Part shown: positions 1 to 6,933 of the stretch, in pieces
Layout of the letters: every line of letters starts with the position of its first letter
Position numbering within the stretch: the stretch's first letter is position 1
From: an uncultured Clostridia bacterium
Lineage (GTDB): Bacteria > Bacillota > Clostridia > Oscillospirales > Ruminococcaceae
Reading direction: 5' to 3'
DNA length: 13,301 nucleotides
Assembly (NCBI GenBank): GCA_937901805.1
Contig: CALDJI010000082.1
Location: 1-13,301, forward strand
The notes under the pieces: generated by a model
Told to the model about the DNA's origin: nothing
Database searches by the model: none
What the model saw: only the letters and a program-made list of their open reading frames with translations
Made by a program: the position numbers and the translations under genes

Positions 1-2
1 TG

Positions 3-782
3 TCTGATTTGTCTCCGCGCGCAGTGGAGGTTCTCTCCCAAGTGGACTTTGTCGATGCGGAGGATACCCGCGTCTCCGGCAAGCTGCTCAGCTGTTTTGA
101 TATTAAAAAACCGATGGTCAGCTATTATGAGCACAATAAATATGAACGCGCACAGGTGATTGTCGAACGCCTGCTCGCCGGTGAAAGCTGTGCGGTAGTC
201 ACCGATGCAGGGATGCCCTGCATCTCCGATCCCGGGGAAGTCCTTATCAAAGTCTGTGCGGATAACCAAATTCCCACCGTCGTCATCCCCGGACCAAGCG
301 CTGTCATCGCTGCTCTGTGCATCTCCGGGCTGGCCACCTCCCGCTTTTCTTTTGAAGGCTTTTTAACCACAAACAAAAACGGGCGGATCGAACATTTAAA
401 CCAAATAAAAGCGGACACCCATACTCTGATTTTTTATGAAGCCCCCCATAAACTGCTCACAACCCTGCGGGATATGTGCGCCGTATTTGGGGAAACCCGA
501 AAGATTTCCCTTGCAAGGGAACTTACAAAACTGCATGAGGAAGTGATTCGAACTACGCTGGGAGAAGCGGTTTCCCACTACGAAAACGAACCCCCTCGCG
601 GGGAGTTTGTCCTAATCGTGGAAGGTGCCCCTGAGGACGCCCAGCCGCATATCACTTTAGAGGACGCTGTTGTGCGAGCGCGCCGGCTGATGGAGGAGGG
701 GCACCCTGCCTCTTATGCTGCAAAAACTGCCGCAAAGGAATCCGGTCTGAAAAAAGGCGATATTTACAATGCGATAAAATAA
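3..782 (+). CDS. rsmI: 16S rRNA (cytidine 1402-2'-O)-methyltransferase RsmI, 5'-truncated by the window edge
   Basis: RsmI uses S-adenosylmethionine to methylate the 2'-OH of C1402 in the decoding centre of 16S rRNA. The visible part shows family signatures: a start region reading SDLSPRAVEVL, then AEDTR, SYYEHN, the glycine-rich VVTDAGMPCISDPGE and VIPGPSAV, followed by FEGFL. These belong to the tetrapyrrole-methylase fold. Family members are about 280 residues long and begin with a TPIGNL-type motif. Here the frame is open to the left edge, so roughly 20 N-terminal residues lie outside the window. The TTG at position 9 is therefore not taken as the start. The frame ends in TAA at 780-782 and the terminator stem begins inside the stop codon. 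Identification is secure; only the N-terminus is unseen. Confidence 0.95.
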   Translation, partial: SDLSPRAVEVLSQVDFVDAEDTRVSGKLLSCFDIKKPMVSYYEHNKYERAQVIVERLLAGESCAVVTDAGMPCISDPGEVLIKVCADNQIPTVVIPGPSAVIAALCISGLATSRFSFEGFLTTNKNGRIEHLNQIKADTHTLIFYEAPHKLLTTLRDMCAVFGETRKISLARELTKLHEEVIRTTLGEAVSHYENEPPRGEFVLIVEGAPEDAQPHITLEDAVVRARRLMEEGHPASYAAKTAAKESGLKKGDIYNAIK

Positions 783-820
783 AAAGAAGGAGGCTTTAGC
801 CTCCTTCTTTTTATTTTATC
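781..820. terminator. Bidirectional intrinsic terminator between rsmI and larC
   Basis: A perfect 14-bp stem (781-794 with 799-812) with a TTTA loop. It is flanked by T-rich sequence on the plus strand (TTTTTATTTT) and by the same pattern on the minus strand (TTTTTATTTTATC). It sits between converging genes, directly after the rsmI stop and about 100 bases past the larC stop, so it can end both transcripts. Confidence 0.9.
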
Positions 821-910
821 AAACTCCCGGATGGAAGATACCCGCTTTCCAGGTTATCTTTTCACAACTGGCAGGGCAAACTGTGGAAACCCGGCAGGAG
901 AATTGCCGTC

Positions 911-2212
911 TTAAAGTTCTTTTTCCAGCTCTTTTCTTGCCTGTCCGAGAGAAATCCCTTTTTCCCGGGCAATCCGCGCCAAATCTTCATATTCCATTTT
1001 CTCTTTTTCCACCTGGTATCCCTTTGCGTGTTTCACTCGGATCGTTCCCATGGAAGTTTCTCTTTCTTCTTCCATGCGTTCGAGCATATACCGGGCACAG
1101 AGCGTCCGGCGTACCCCAAGTGTAGTGGTGTGGAGCAAGATCAGCTGCGCCATACGATCTGCATCCTCCGGCCGGCAGATACAGACAAGCATCTGTCCAG
1201 GACGGTCTTTTTTCATCTGGATGGGGACAGTAAATACATCCAGCGCGCCTGATTCAAACAGAGTACGGCAGGCAAAGCCCAGTTCCTCCCCCGTCATATC
1301 GTCCAGATTGCACCGCAGTTCTGCAATTTCTCCATTCGGCCCGCTTTGTGTTCCGTCTTCTCCTAGGAACGCCCGGACGCAGTTGGCTGTTTCAAAATCC
1401 TTTTTTCCCATCCCGTAGCCGATTTTTTGGACATTCATAACCGGCATCGGGCCAAAGAAAGCCGCAAAGTGCTTGAGGAGCGCCGCTCCTGTCGGCGTAC
1501 AGAGTTCCCCCTGCACCGCTCCCCCATAGGTGGGGAGTCCTTGAAGAATATGTGCCGTCGCCGGAGCCGGAACCGGAAGTACGCCATGGGCACAGCGGAC
1601 AAAACCGCTTCCCACATGAACAGGCGATACAATCACCCGATCGACGGCCAGCTCTTCCATCAGCATACAGACGCCGACAATATCTGCCACCGCGTCCATT
1701 GCACCGACTTCATGGAAATGTACCTGAGAAACCGGCTTCCCATGTGCACGGGATTCTGCCTCTGCAATCAGCCCATAGACCTGCCCCGCATGTTCCCGCA
1801 CCGTATCCGATACCGGCAGATGCGAAAGCAGGTGGGCAATGCTCTCCATAGAACTATGGGAATGATGATGGTGATGATGCTCATGTTCCCCATGTCCGTG
1901 GGAGTGGCTATGAGCAGATTCCTCATCGTGGGAATGGACATGTCCATCTTCGTGATGGGAATGTTCGCCATGCGTATGCCCATGGAAATGAAGATCCTCG
2001 CTTTTCTCCTCTTCCCCGTTAATCAGCACGGAGGCATGGGTTCCCAAAATCCCGCATTTTTCTGCCGGTTCCATGCTTACCGTTACTCCGGGGATACCGA
2101 GATGATTCATCTTTTCCACAAAAGCCTGTTTATCCTCAAGCAATTCATACAGGGCGGCCATCAGCATATCGCCTGCGGCACCCATATTACATTCCAGATA
2201 CAGTGTTTTCAT
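911..2212 (-). CDS. larC: LarC, nickel insertion protein of nickel-pincer nucleotide synthesis
   Basis: LarC performs the last step of nickel-pincer nucleotide synthesis, CTP-dependent insertion of nickel into the dithiocarboxylate precursor. The protein has 433 residues. It opens with the family signature LYLECNMGAAGDMLMAAL, continues with HFHEVGAMDAVADIVG (about 165-180), GVLPVPAPATA (210-220) and ELCTPTGAALL (236-246), and has the C-terminal domain motif ELRCNLDDMTGE (298-309). Residues 75-119 hold 22 histidines, including six in a row at 112-117, a probable nickel store. In Lactiplantibacillus plantarum LarC needs a programmed frameshift; here both halves are one continuous frame. The ATG overlaps the larB stop (ATGA), with GGAGGG seven bases upstream inside larB, so translation is coupled. 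It is the last gene of larEBC. Confidence 0.93.
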   Translation of the reverse strand: MKTLYLECNMGAAGDMLMAALYELLEDKQAFVEKMNHLGIPGVTVSMEPAEKCGILGTHASVLINGEEEKSEDLHFHGHTHGEHSHHEDGHVHSHDEESAHSHSHGHGEHEHHHHHHSHSSMESIAHLLSHLPVSDTVREHAGQVYGLIAEAESRAHGKPVSQVHFHEVGAMDAVADIVGVCMLMEELAVDRVIVSPVHVGSGFVRCAHGVLPVPAPATAHILQGLPTYGGAVQGELCTPTGAALLKHFAAFFGPMPVMNVQKIGYGMGKKDFETANCVRAFLGEDGTQSGPNGEIAELRCNLDDMTGEELGFACRTLFESGALDVFTVPIQMKKDRPGQMLVCICRPEDADRMAQLILLHTTTLGVRRTLCARYMLERMEEERETSMGTIRVKHAKGYQVEKEKMEYEDLARIAREKGISLGQARKELEKEL

Positions 2213-2967
2213 TGTATTCCCTCCATTTGATTGATCATACTGGCCAGATAACCAGCTCCAAAGCCATTATCAATATTAACCACACTGACTCCGCTGGCAC
2301 AGGAATTGAGCATAGAGAGCAGTGCGGACAACCCTCCGAAATTAGCGCCATAACCGATACTGGTGGGAACTGCAATAACCGGACAATCCACCAGTCCGCC
2401 AATCACGCTGGCAAGCGCCCCTTCCATGCCGGCCACCGCAATTACAGCACGTGCTGTCATCAGGGGCTCCAGATTGGACAGCAGGCGGTGAAGTCCCGCC
2501 ACTCCGACATCATATAAACGTGTGACCTGATTCCCAAGGACTTCCGCTGTCAGGGCAGCCTCTTCGCAGACCGCCATATCACTGGTCCCTCCGGACGCTA
2601 CTACAATCGAGCCGACCGCCTTCCGCTGTGGGTTCGGGTTGACAATACAAATATTGGCGATCTCATGATATTCTGCATGAAACATTTCCTGCAGCCTGTG
2701 GGCGGATTCCGGACGGATTCGGGTAACCAGAATATCCTGTCTCCCACTTTGCACCATGTGTTCTACAATGCCGATAATCTGCTGAGTTGTTTTTCCCGCC
2801 CCATAGATGACCTCGATCGCACCCTGCCGGATTCCGCGGTGGTGATCAATTTTCGCATAGCCAATATCCTCAAACGGCTCCAATTTCAGCTGAAGCAGGG
2901 CATCTTCCGGGGAAGTTTCCCCCTGCTGCACTGCTTTGAGCAATGCGAGCATTTCCTTTTTATCCAT
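2209..2967 (-). CDS. larB: LarB, pyridinium-3,5-biscarboxylate mononucleotide synthase
   Basis: LarB starts nickel-pincer nucleotide synthesis: it carboxylates the pyridinium ring of nicotinic acid adenine dinucleotide and hydrolyses the phosphoanhydride, giving the biscarboxylate mononucleotide and AMP. The 252-residue length is normal. An N-terminal domain (1-115) contains GAIEVIYGAGKT (49-60). It is followed by a PurE-like carboxylase domain with ASGGTSDMAVCEEA (124-137), AGMEGALASVIGGLV (179-193), VPTSIGYGANFGG (200-212) and the NSC cysteine at 223, near the site where a cysteine adduct with substrate was described for LarB. The ATG is preceded by AGGAGG, and TAGGAGG also contains the larE stop TAG. 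The gap from larE is 12 bases, and the 3' end overlaps larC by 4 bases. Confidence 0.95.
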   Translation of the reverse strand: MDKKEMLALLKAVQQGETSPEDALLQLKLEPFEDIGYAKIDHHRGIRQGAIEVIYGAGKTTQQIIGIVEHMVQSGRQDILVTRIRPESAHRLQEMFHAEYHEIANICIVNPNPQRKAVGSIVVASGGTSDMAVCEEAALTAEVLGNQVTRLYDVGVAGLHRLLSNLEPLMTARAVIAVAGMEGALASVIGGLVDCPVIAVPTSIGYGANFGGLSALLSMLNSCASGVSVVNIDNGFGAGYLASMINQMEGIQ

Positions 2968-2979
2968 TCAAAATTCCTC

Positions 2980-3747
2980 CTAACGGGCATTTAAATCCAA
3001 CAATACTCCTGAAAAATCCGGACAGAGAAGTTCTTGAATTTCCTGCCATTTTTCAAAAGCAAGAGCAAACTGTGCCTTTGGCAGTTGGATACGAGCCGCG
3101 CCATGGAATACCCGTACCCGAAAATCAGAAAACCCCATTTCTGCCAGAGCCTGTTCCGCCCGCTCTACTTTTTTCAACAAACTCGCTTTGATTTCTGTCC
3201 CTGCTGCAATCCTGGTTGCAAGACAGGCATAGGCCGGTTTGTTCCAGGTAAATAATCCTGCCCGTCTGGAAAGTTCACGCACCTGCGGCTTCCCTATCCC
3301 GCATTCGAGAAGGGGAGAACGGACGGATAATTCCCGAAGAGCACGCATTCCCGGGCGATCTCCCGGATCATCCGTTGCATTTGTCCCATCGCAGAGTACA
3401 GGGAATCCGTCCTCCTGTGCCGCCTGAATGATTTTCCTGAACAGGACCTGTTTACAAAAATAACAGCGATCCTCCGGATTCTCTGCAATTTCCGGAATGG
3501 ACAGCACATCCGTCTTCAGGATTTTTATGGGGATCTCCAATTCTTCTGCCAATTTCTCTGCATCTTCCCGCTCAAAACGCGGCTGAAACTGACTGTATAC
3601 ATAATATGCATGTACTTCGCACCGGCATTGTTTCGCTGCATAAAGCAGATATGCGGAATCTGTCCCGCCTGAAAAGGCAATCGCTACTCTCGGATTATTC
3701 TGAAAAAATTTTCTCAATGCCTCCGGCACTGCAAAACTTTTTGACAT
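2980..3747 (-). CDS. larE: LarE, ATP-dependent sulfur transferase of nickel-pincer nucleotide synthesis, probably the Fe-S type
   Basis: LarE adenylates the two carboxylates of the LarB product and replaces them with thiocarboxylates. The 255-residue protein has the PP-loop pyrophosphatase motif SGGTDS at 26-31, the family block EDRCYFCKQVLF (92-103) and CDGTNATDDPGDRPGMRAL (119-137), and KPAYACLATRI (170-180). Cys175 matches the position of the sacrificial Cys176 of L. plantarum LarE. Cys95 and Cys98 form an added CxxC pair. Three such cysteines are known to hold a [4Fe-4S] cluster in a LarE from Thermotoga maritima, so this copy is probably the catalytic Fe-S type rather than the self-sacrificing type (inference). 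The upstream sequence AGAAGGGTGAAAAATG gives a fair ribosome binding site. It is the first gene of larEBC. Confidence 0.93.
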   Translation of the reverse strand: MSKSFAVPEALRKFFQNNPRVAIAFSGGTDSAYLLYAAKQCRCEVHAYYVYSQFQPRFEREDAEKLAEELEIPIKILKTDVLSIPEIAENPEDRCYFCKQVLFRKIIQAAQEDGFPVLCDGTNATDDPGDRPGMRALRELSVRSPLLECGIGKPQVRELSRRAGLFTWNKPAYACLATRIAAGTEIKASLLKKVERAEQALAEMGFSDFRVRVFHGAARIQLPKAQFALAFEKWQEIQELLCPDFSGVLLDLNAR

Positions 3748-3774
3748 TTTTCACCCTTCTTTCTGCCAACATCA

Positions 3775-3804
3775 CAAAAAAGGGCGCAGCAATCCTGCTG
3801 CGCC
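3775..3804 (-). terminator. Intrinsic terminator just upstream of larE (terminator of the SBP gene and/or lar attenuator)
   Basis: A 9-bp GC-rich stem (3804-3796 with 3791-3783, loop of four) is followed on the minus strand by CTTTTTTG. It lies about 27 bases before the larE ATG and about 120 bases after the SBP stop. It is the only terminator between the two genes, and it lies downstream of the consensus promoter at 3866-3893. Transcripts of the lar operon from that promoter must therefore pass it. Confidence 0.85.
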
Positions 3805-3865
3805 TTCTGGCCGTCAAAATTCCTTCTGGAATTCGCTTTCCTGCTTTTACAATATTTCTGTATTT

Positions 3866-3893
3866 ATTATATTCGGGAACAAACTTCTGTCAA
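3866..3893 (-). promoter_or_regulatory. Consensus sigma-A promoter for larEBC
   Basis: On the minus strand a perfect TTGACA (3893-3888) and a perfect TATAAT (3871-3866) are separated by 16 bases. Transcription would begin near 3859, giving a leader of about 112 bases before larE. There is no room for another promoter between the terminator at 3775-3804 and the larE start. Confidence 0.75.
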
Positions 3894-3926
3894 TTCCCAA
3901 TACAATCTTATTTTTGTTTTTCTAAA

Positions 3927-5522
3927 TTACTCCACTTTTTTTGCATCCCGGAAAAACACGCCCCCGTCAAATGGGGAAAATTCAATCCCCGTCACACCGG
4001 AATCCAACGCATAATTCGTTGTTTCACAGAACAGCGGAAAGACAATGCCGTCCTGCAACAACATCTGCTCTGCCTGAGCAAATGTTTCTATCACCTGCTG
4101 TGCACTCCCAACAGGATTTTCCAGCAGGACGTCGTATGCGGTATTGGAATATCCGGCACTATTCTGAGAAGAAGAGGAGACAAACCGATCCAATATGGAA
4201 AGCGGGTTATCATAGCTGGGCGTCAGAGGAACCAACGCCATCTCGTACTCCCCCTGACCTACCCTTGCATATATGTCGCTGAGCGGCATTTTTTCGATCC
4301 CTACAAAAGCAGAGACGTCCTTTTGCCAAACCTGCGCAATATATTCCAGGACAGAGGAATAGGCGTCATCGCTGTCCGGACAGAGAATGGTCAGCCTGGG
4401 CAGCCGATCGATCCCCATTGCCGCAAGCCCGTTTCTCATTTCCTGCGCCGCCTGTTCCGGTTGATAATCTACCCCTACGGTACTGGCAGAAGCTTGATAA
4501 TTTTCCCCGGAAACTGATACGGTGGATGGAATTAACCGATAGACCGGTTTTAGATAGGAGGGTAAAATACCGGTATAGGAATCTCTTTGCAGAGCCAGTG
4601 CCAGCGACTTGCAGATATTCCGGTTTTGAAGTGTCTCGTTTTTCTGATTGACAAGCACTGCCCATGTGGTATTGTCATAGCTGATCACTTCCAGGCCTTT
4701 TTCCTGTGCAATCGAAAGATCCGCACTGCTCAACTGAGCAGCATCCAGATTGTCAGCTGCAAAACGCTGTGTGGTTTCTGCCGAATCACTGATAAAATAG
4801 AGCGAAACACTGCTAGGGGAAACTGTCGTAGTCGTATACGCGTCGTTTCGGGACAAAACCATATTTTTATCCTCTGTCCAGGAACTGATAAGGAAAGGCC
4901 CGTTACAAAAAACAGATTCTTCACTACGGCCATATCTTCCGGCAGTGGACTCGAAAAACTCCTGGTTACAGGGGAATGCAGCCGGCAAGGTCAGAAGCTG
5001 CAAAAAGAAGGGATCCTCTTTCGCCAGACGGACAACAAAAGTGTGATTATCCGGGGCAGAAACACCCAACTCCTGATAATTTCTGGTTCCGTCCAGGATT
5101 TCCTGCGCTCCTTCGATAGAGGTATACATCCCACGGTACGGGGAGCGGGTATATGGATTAAACAACCTCTGAAACGCATAGACAAAATCCGCCGCCGTTA
5201 CAGGGACAGGCTCCCCTTCCCCGCTGTTCCACACGGCATCTTCTCTCAAATGGAAGGTATATGTACACCCATCCTCTGAAAGCTCATAACTGGTGGCTGC
5301 CGCTTCCTCCAGTTTTCCATCCGGCGTCATCCGGAATAACCCCTCCATAATGTTTTGCAGAACGATCTGGGAAGAGGTGTCACTGGCAAGCTGCGGATCC
5401 AGATTCCCCGGTTCACCCGGAATATCATAATACATTGCCTGATTTTCACCCTTGCCCGCACAACCGGTCAGCAATAAAGTAATCAAACAGCAGCTGAGCA
5501 GCAGAGAAACCAACTGTTTCAA
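3927..5522 (-). CDS. Family-5 (OppA-like) ABC transporter substrate-binding lipoprotein
   Basis: Probably an extracellular peptide-binding lipoprotein feeding an ABC importer. The N-terminus from the TTG at 5522 reads KQLVSLLLSCCLITLLLTGC: a short charged start, a hydrophobic stretch and a lipobox LTGC with the lipidated cysteine at residue 21. The mature part shows the SBP_bac_5 pattern: DIPGEPGNLDPQLASD, then ENIMEGL-like QNIMEGLFRM, SEDGCTYTFHLREDAVW, TAADFVYAFQRLFNP and FCNGPFLISSW. The length of 531 residues is normal for OppA-type proteins. The frame is open upstream to 5630, but the TTG is preferred because it follows AGGAGGG by about ten bases and starts a proper signal peptide. No permease or ATPase gene is adjacent, so it is an orphan. 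The ligand is unknown; a nickel-chelate ligand, suggested only by the lar neighbours, is possible but less likely than peptides. Confidence 0.88.
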   Translation of the reverse strand: MKQLVSLLLSCCLITLLLTGCAGKGENQAMYYDIPGEPGNLDPQLASDTSSQIVLQNIMEGLFRMTPDGKLEEAAATSYELSEDGCTYTFHLREDAVWNSGEGEPVPVTAADFVYAFQRLFNPYTRSPYRGMYTSIEGAQEILDGTRNYQELGVSAPDNHTFVVRLAKEDPFFLQLLTLPAAFPCNQEFFESTAGRYGRSEESVFCNGPFLISSWTEDKNMVLSRNDAYTTTTVSPSSVSLYFISDSAETTQRFAADNLDAAQLSSADLSIAQEKGLEVISYDNTTWAVLVNQKNETLQNRNICKSLALALQRDSYTGILPSYLKPVYRLIPSTVSVSGENYQASASTVGVDYQPEQAAQEMRNGLAAMGIDRLPRLTILCPDSDDAYSSVLEYIAQVWQKDVSAFVGIEKMPLSDIYARVGQGEYEMALVPLTPSYDNPLSILDRFVSSSSQNSAGYSNTAYDVLLENPVGSAQQVIETFAQAEQMLLQDGIVFPLFCETTNYALDSGVTGIEFSPFDGGVFFRDAKKVE

Positions 5523-5601
5523 CCCAAAGAACCCTCCTATATGAGACAAATCCACTAAAAATGACTGGATTTTACACTTTCCCTGATTTTTCTTACATTT
5601 T

Positions 5602-5630
5602 ATTGTAGCATGCAGGATTCTCCCGTGCAA
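5602..5630 (-). promoter_or_regulatory. Possible promoter of the SBP gene
   Basis: On the minus strand TTGCAC (5630-5625) and TACAAT (5607-5602) are 17 bases apart. The -10 is a 5 of 6 match; the -35 matches only in TTG. The spacing to the TTG start at 5522 is reasonable, with a 5' leader of about 75 bases. Confidence 0.45.
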
Positions 5631-5731
5631 TGCCTGATTCTAAAATCCATTTTATGTTTACAATTTCTTAAAATGAGTGTGATACCCCAAAATTATTCGT
5701 TTGAAATTTTTTTCACAGAGGGTGATTACTC

Positions 5732-6035
5732 ATGATCAGGATTTTTTTCGTGCGGCATGCACAGTCCGATCATTTTCAAAGCAATGAAAAAACAGGCCGC
5801 TGACAGAAGAAGGTGTAAAAGACACCGAAAAGGTATTGGATTTTTTCAAAACAAAAGAAAGTTCTAATTTTTTCAGTAGACTTTACCAGAAGAGTATTCA
5901 AACAAACGCCCATTATTTCCATAGAGCACCCCGCCTTGATGACCGGATCCGGACGCGCCAAAGCGGTTCAAACGGGAACGCTCGCATACCCTGTTTGAAA
6001 AAACGAAAGAGAGTGCCATTTCCCATGGCATGACA
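5732..6035 (+). pseudogene. Decayed histidine phosphatase (phosphoglycerate mutase-like) gene
   Basis: An ATG at 5732 preceded by GAGGGTG opens MIRIFFVRHAQSD, the RHG-type phosphohistidine motif of the histidine phosphatase superfamily, and runs to EKTGR before a stop. One frame back, from 5800, the match continues as LTEEGVKDTEKVLDFF, then NFFSRLYQKSIQT (family pattern FSSPYxRSxQT) and LDDRIRTRQSG. Loss of one C near 5799 would explain the first shift. Another frame then gives TLFEKTKE and possibly an SHG motif at 6021-6029, with vague C-terminal likeness as far as about 6106. Normal members have about 200 residues; here well under 130 are recognisable, so an internal deletion plus frameshifts is likely. 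The right boundary is approximate. It is not expected to make an active enzyme. Confidence 0.75.
5996..6030 (-). terminator. Possible terminator of the flavin reductase-like gene
   Basis: A 6-bp stem TGCCAT/ATGGCA (6014-6019 with 6025-6030) is followed on the minus strand by CTCTCTTTCGTTTTTTC. The stem is short and lies about 75 bases beyond the stop at 6104, so this is a modest candidate. It overlaps the end of the phosphatase remnant. Confidence 0.4.
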
Positions 6036-6103
6036 CCCTTTGCATCCGTATTACTTTTAATCCGGCTTTTTTGCGCATCCTTTACTTTTTTCAACTTTTG
6101 CCA

Positions 6104-6792
6104 TTAGCTGAAAGGAGCCGAACTTCGCTTATTGGTGTCGGACATTTCATCATATTTTTGAATCTGCACTGCGACGAACGCGGACTGGCAGGGCTCTCCG
6201 GTTACAAGATTTTGAGGTGCCGGCACCAACATCATAAAGCCCTCTTTGCCATATCGCTGTTCATAACCCTGCGCATACTCTACCTCCACAGAAATATGCT
6301 GTACCTTTCCGACAATCATGGAGGTAATCCCTGCGCCGCTTAGATCCTGTGCCTCCTTCAGGGTACACTCCATATTGAGAAAGGCCTCCCGAATCATTGG
6401 CGCGGTAATCGTTTTTGCAACGGAATGCGTAAAGCCGCCTGCCTCAAACTCATCGGTCTCAAAGCCGTTATGATGGATTGTGTTCACCAGCCTTTCATAA
6501 AAGCGGATGGGAAGAAAATTGATGCCAAAACACCGTTCCCTTTGGATATTTGCATAGGTATGCGTGTGCTGATACAAATTCCCCATCACAGCGAAAAACG
6601 CCGTTTGGTCTCCGTGAAAACAGCTCCAGGAGTGAAAGCAGACATTCGGTTTTCCATTTTCTTTATAGGTAGTAATTGCAAAAAAACCGTCGGGACACCC
6701 GCTGTCTTCTCAAAATGAGAGAACAGTTTAAATTCCTCCGGATATAAAGGCTTGAAATACTCGGGGAAATTTCCCCAGATTTCAATTTTCAT
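6104..6792 (-). pseudogene. Flavin reductase-like (flavoredoxin-type) protein gene with a one-base frameshift
   Basis: Two minus-strand frames together make one protein of about 229 residues of the flavin reductase-like domain family (FMN-binding split barrel). The first frame (6792 to about 6680) reads MKIEIWGNFPEYFKPLYPEE to AGVPTVF. The second reads FFAITTYKENGKPNVCFHSW, then GNLYQHTHTYANI, GINFLP, TIHHNGFETDEFEAGG, KAPRI-like TAPMIREAFLNMEC, IVGKVQHISVEV and a C-terminal RYGKEGFMMLVPAPQN. They meet at a run of seven T residues (6686-6680); an eighth T would restore a single frame. Upstream, AAGGAGG is seven bases from the ATG, so expression signals are intact. Both halves are undecayed, which points to a sequencing error, a very recent mutation or slippage. 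If intact it would bind FMN and act in reduction or electron transfer. Confidence 0.8.
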
Positions 6793-6869
6793 AAGAAAAC
6801 CTCCTTTATAAAGAGTTGTTTTATTCTTATTTTCCTATGTCATCCTGGATTTTGTCGTTTTATAACAGA

Positions 6870-6908
6870 AAAATCCCCGGTGTGCTTTTTTAGCACACCG
6901 GGGATTTT
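6870..6908 (-). terminator. Terminator of the PFOR gene
   Basis: A perfect 16-bp stem (6870-6885 with 6893-6908, loop of seven) lies 25 bases beyond the PFOR stop. On the minus strand the descending arm ends GGGGATTTTTCTG, giving the U-rich tail. It also separates PFOR from the flavin reductase-like gene, which therefore needs its own promoter; I could not find a convincing one in 6793-6869. Confidence 0.88.
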
Positions 6909-6933
6909 AACGATCTATGCGACTGTTCTCAGA

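Noticed and set aside
911..2212. Programmed ribosomal frameshift in larC, as in lactobacilli
   Set aside because: Both halves of LarC are in one continuous frame here, so no shift is needed.
1427..2230. Plus-strand frame of 267 codons opposite larC
   Set aside because: It is in register with larC; its methionine-rich run is the complement of the histidine codons.
3606..4517. Plus-strand frame of 303 codons opposite the SBP gene and the lar leader
   Set aside because: It runs across a well-supported promoter, a terminator and two genes on the other strand, and has no family features.
5523..5630. N-terminal extension of the substrate-binding protein to position 5630
   Set aside because: The extension would place about 36 hydrophilic residues before the lipoprotein signal and overlaps the likely promoter. 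The TTG at 5522 has a ribosome site and starts the signal peptide.
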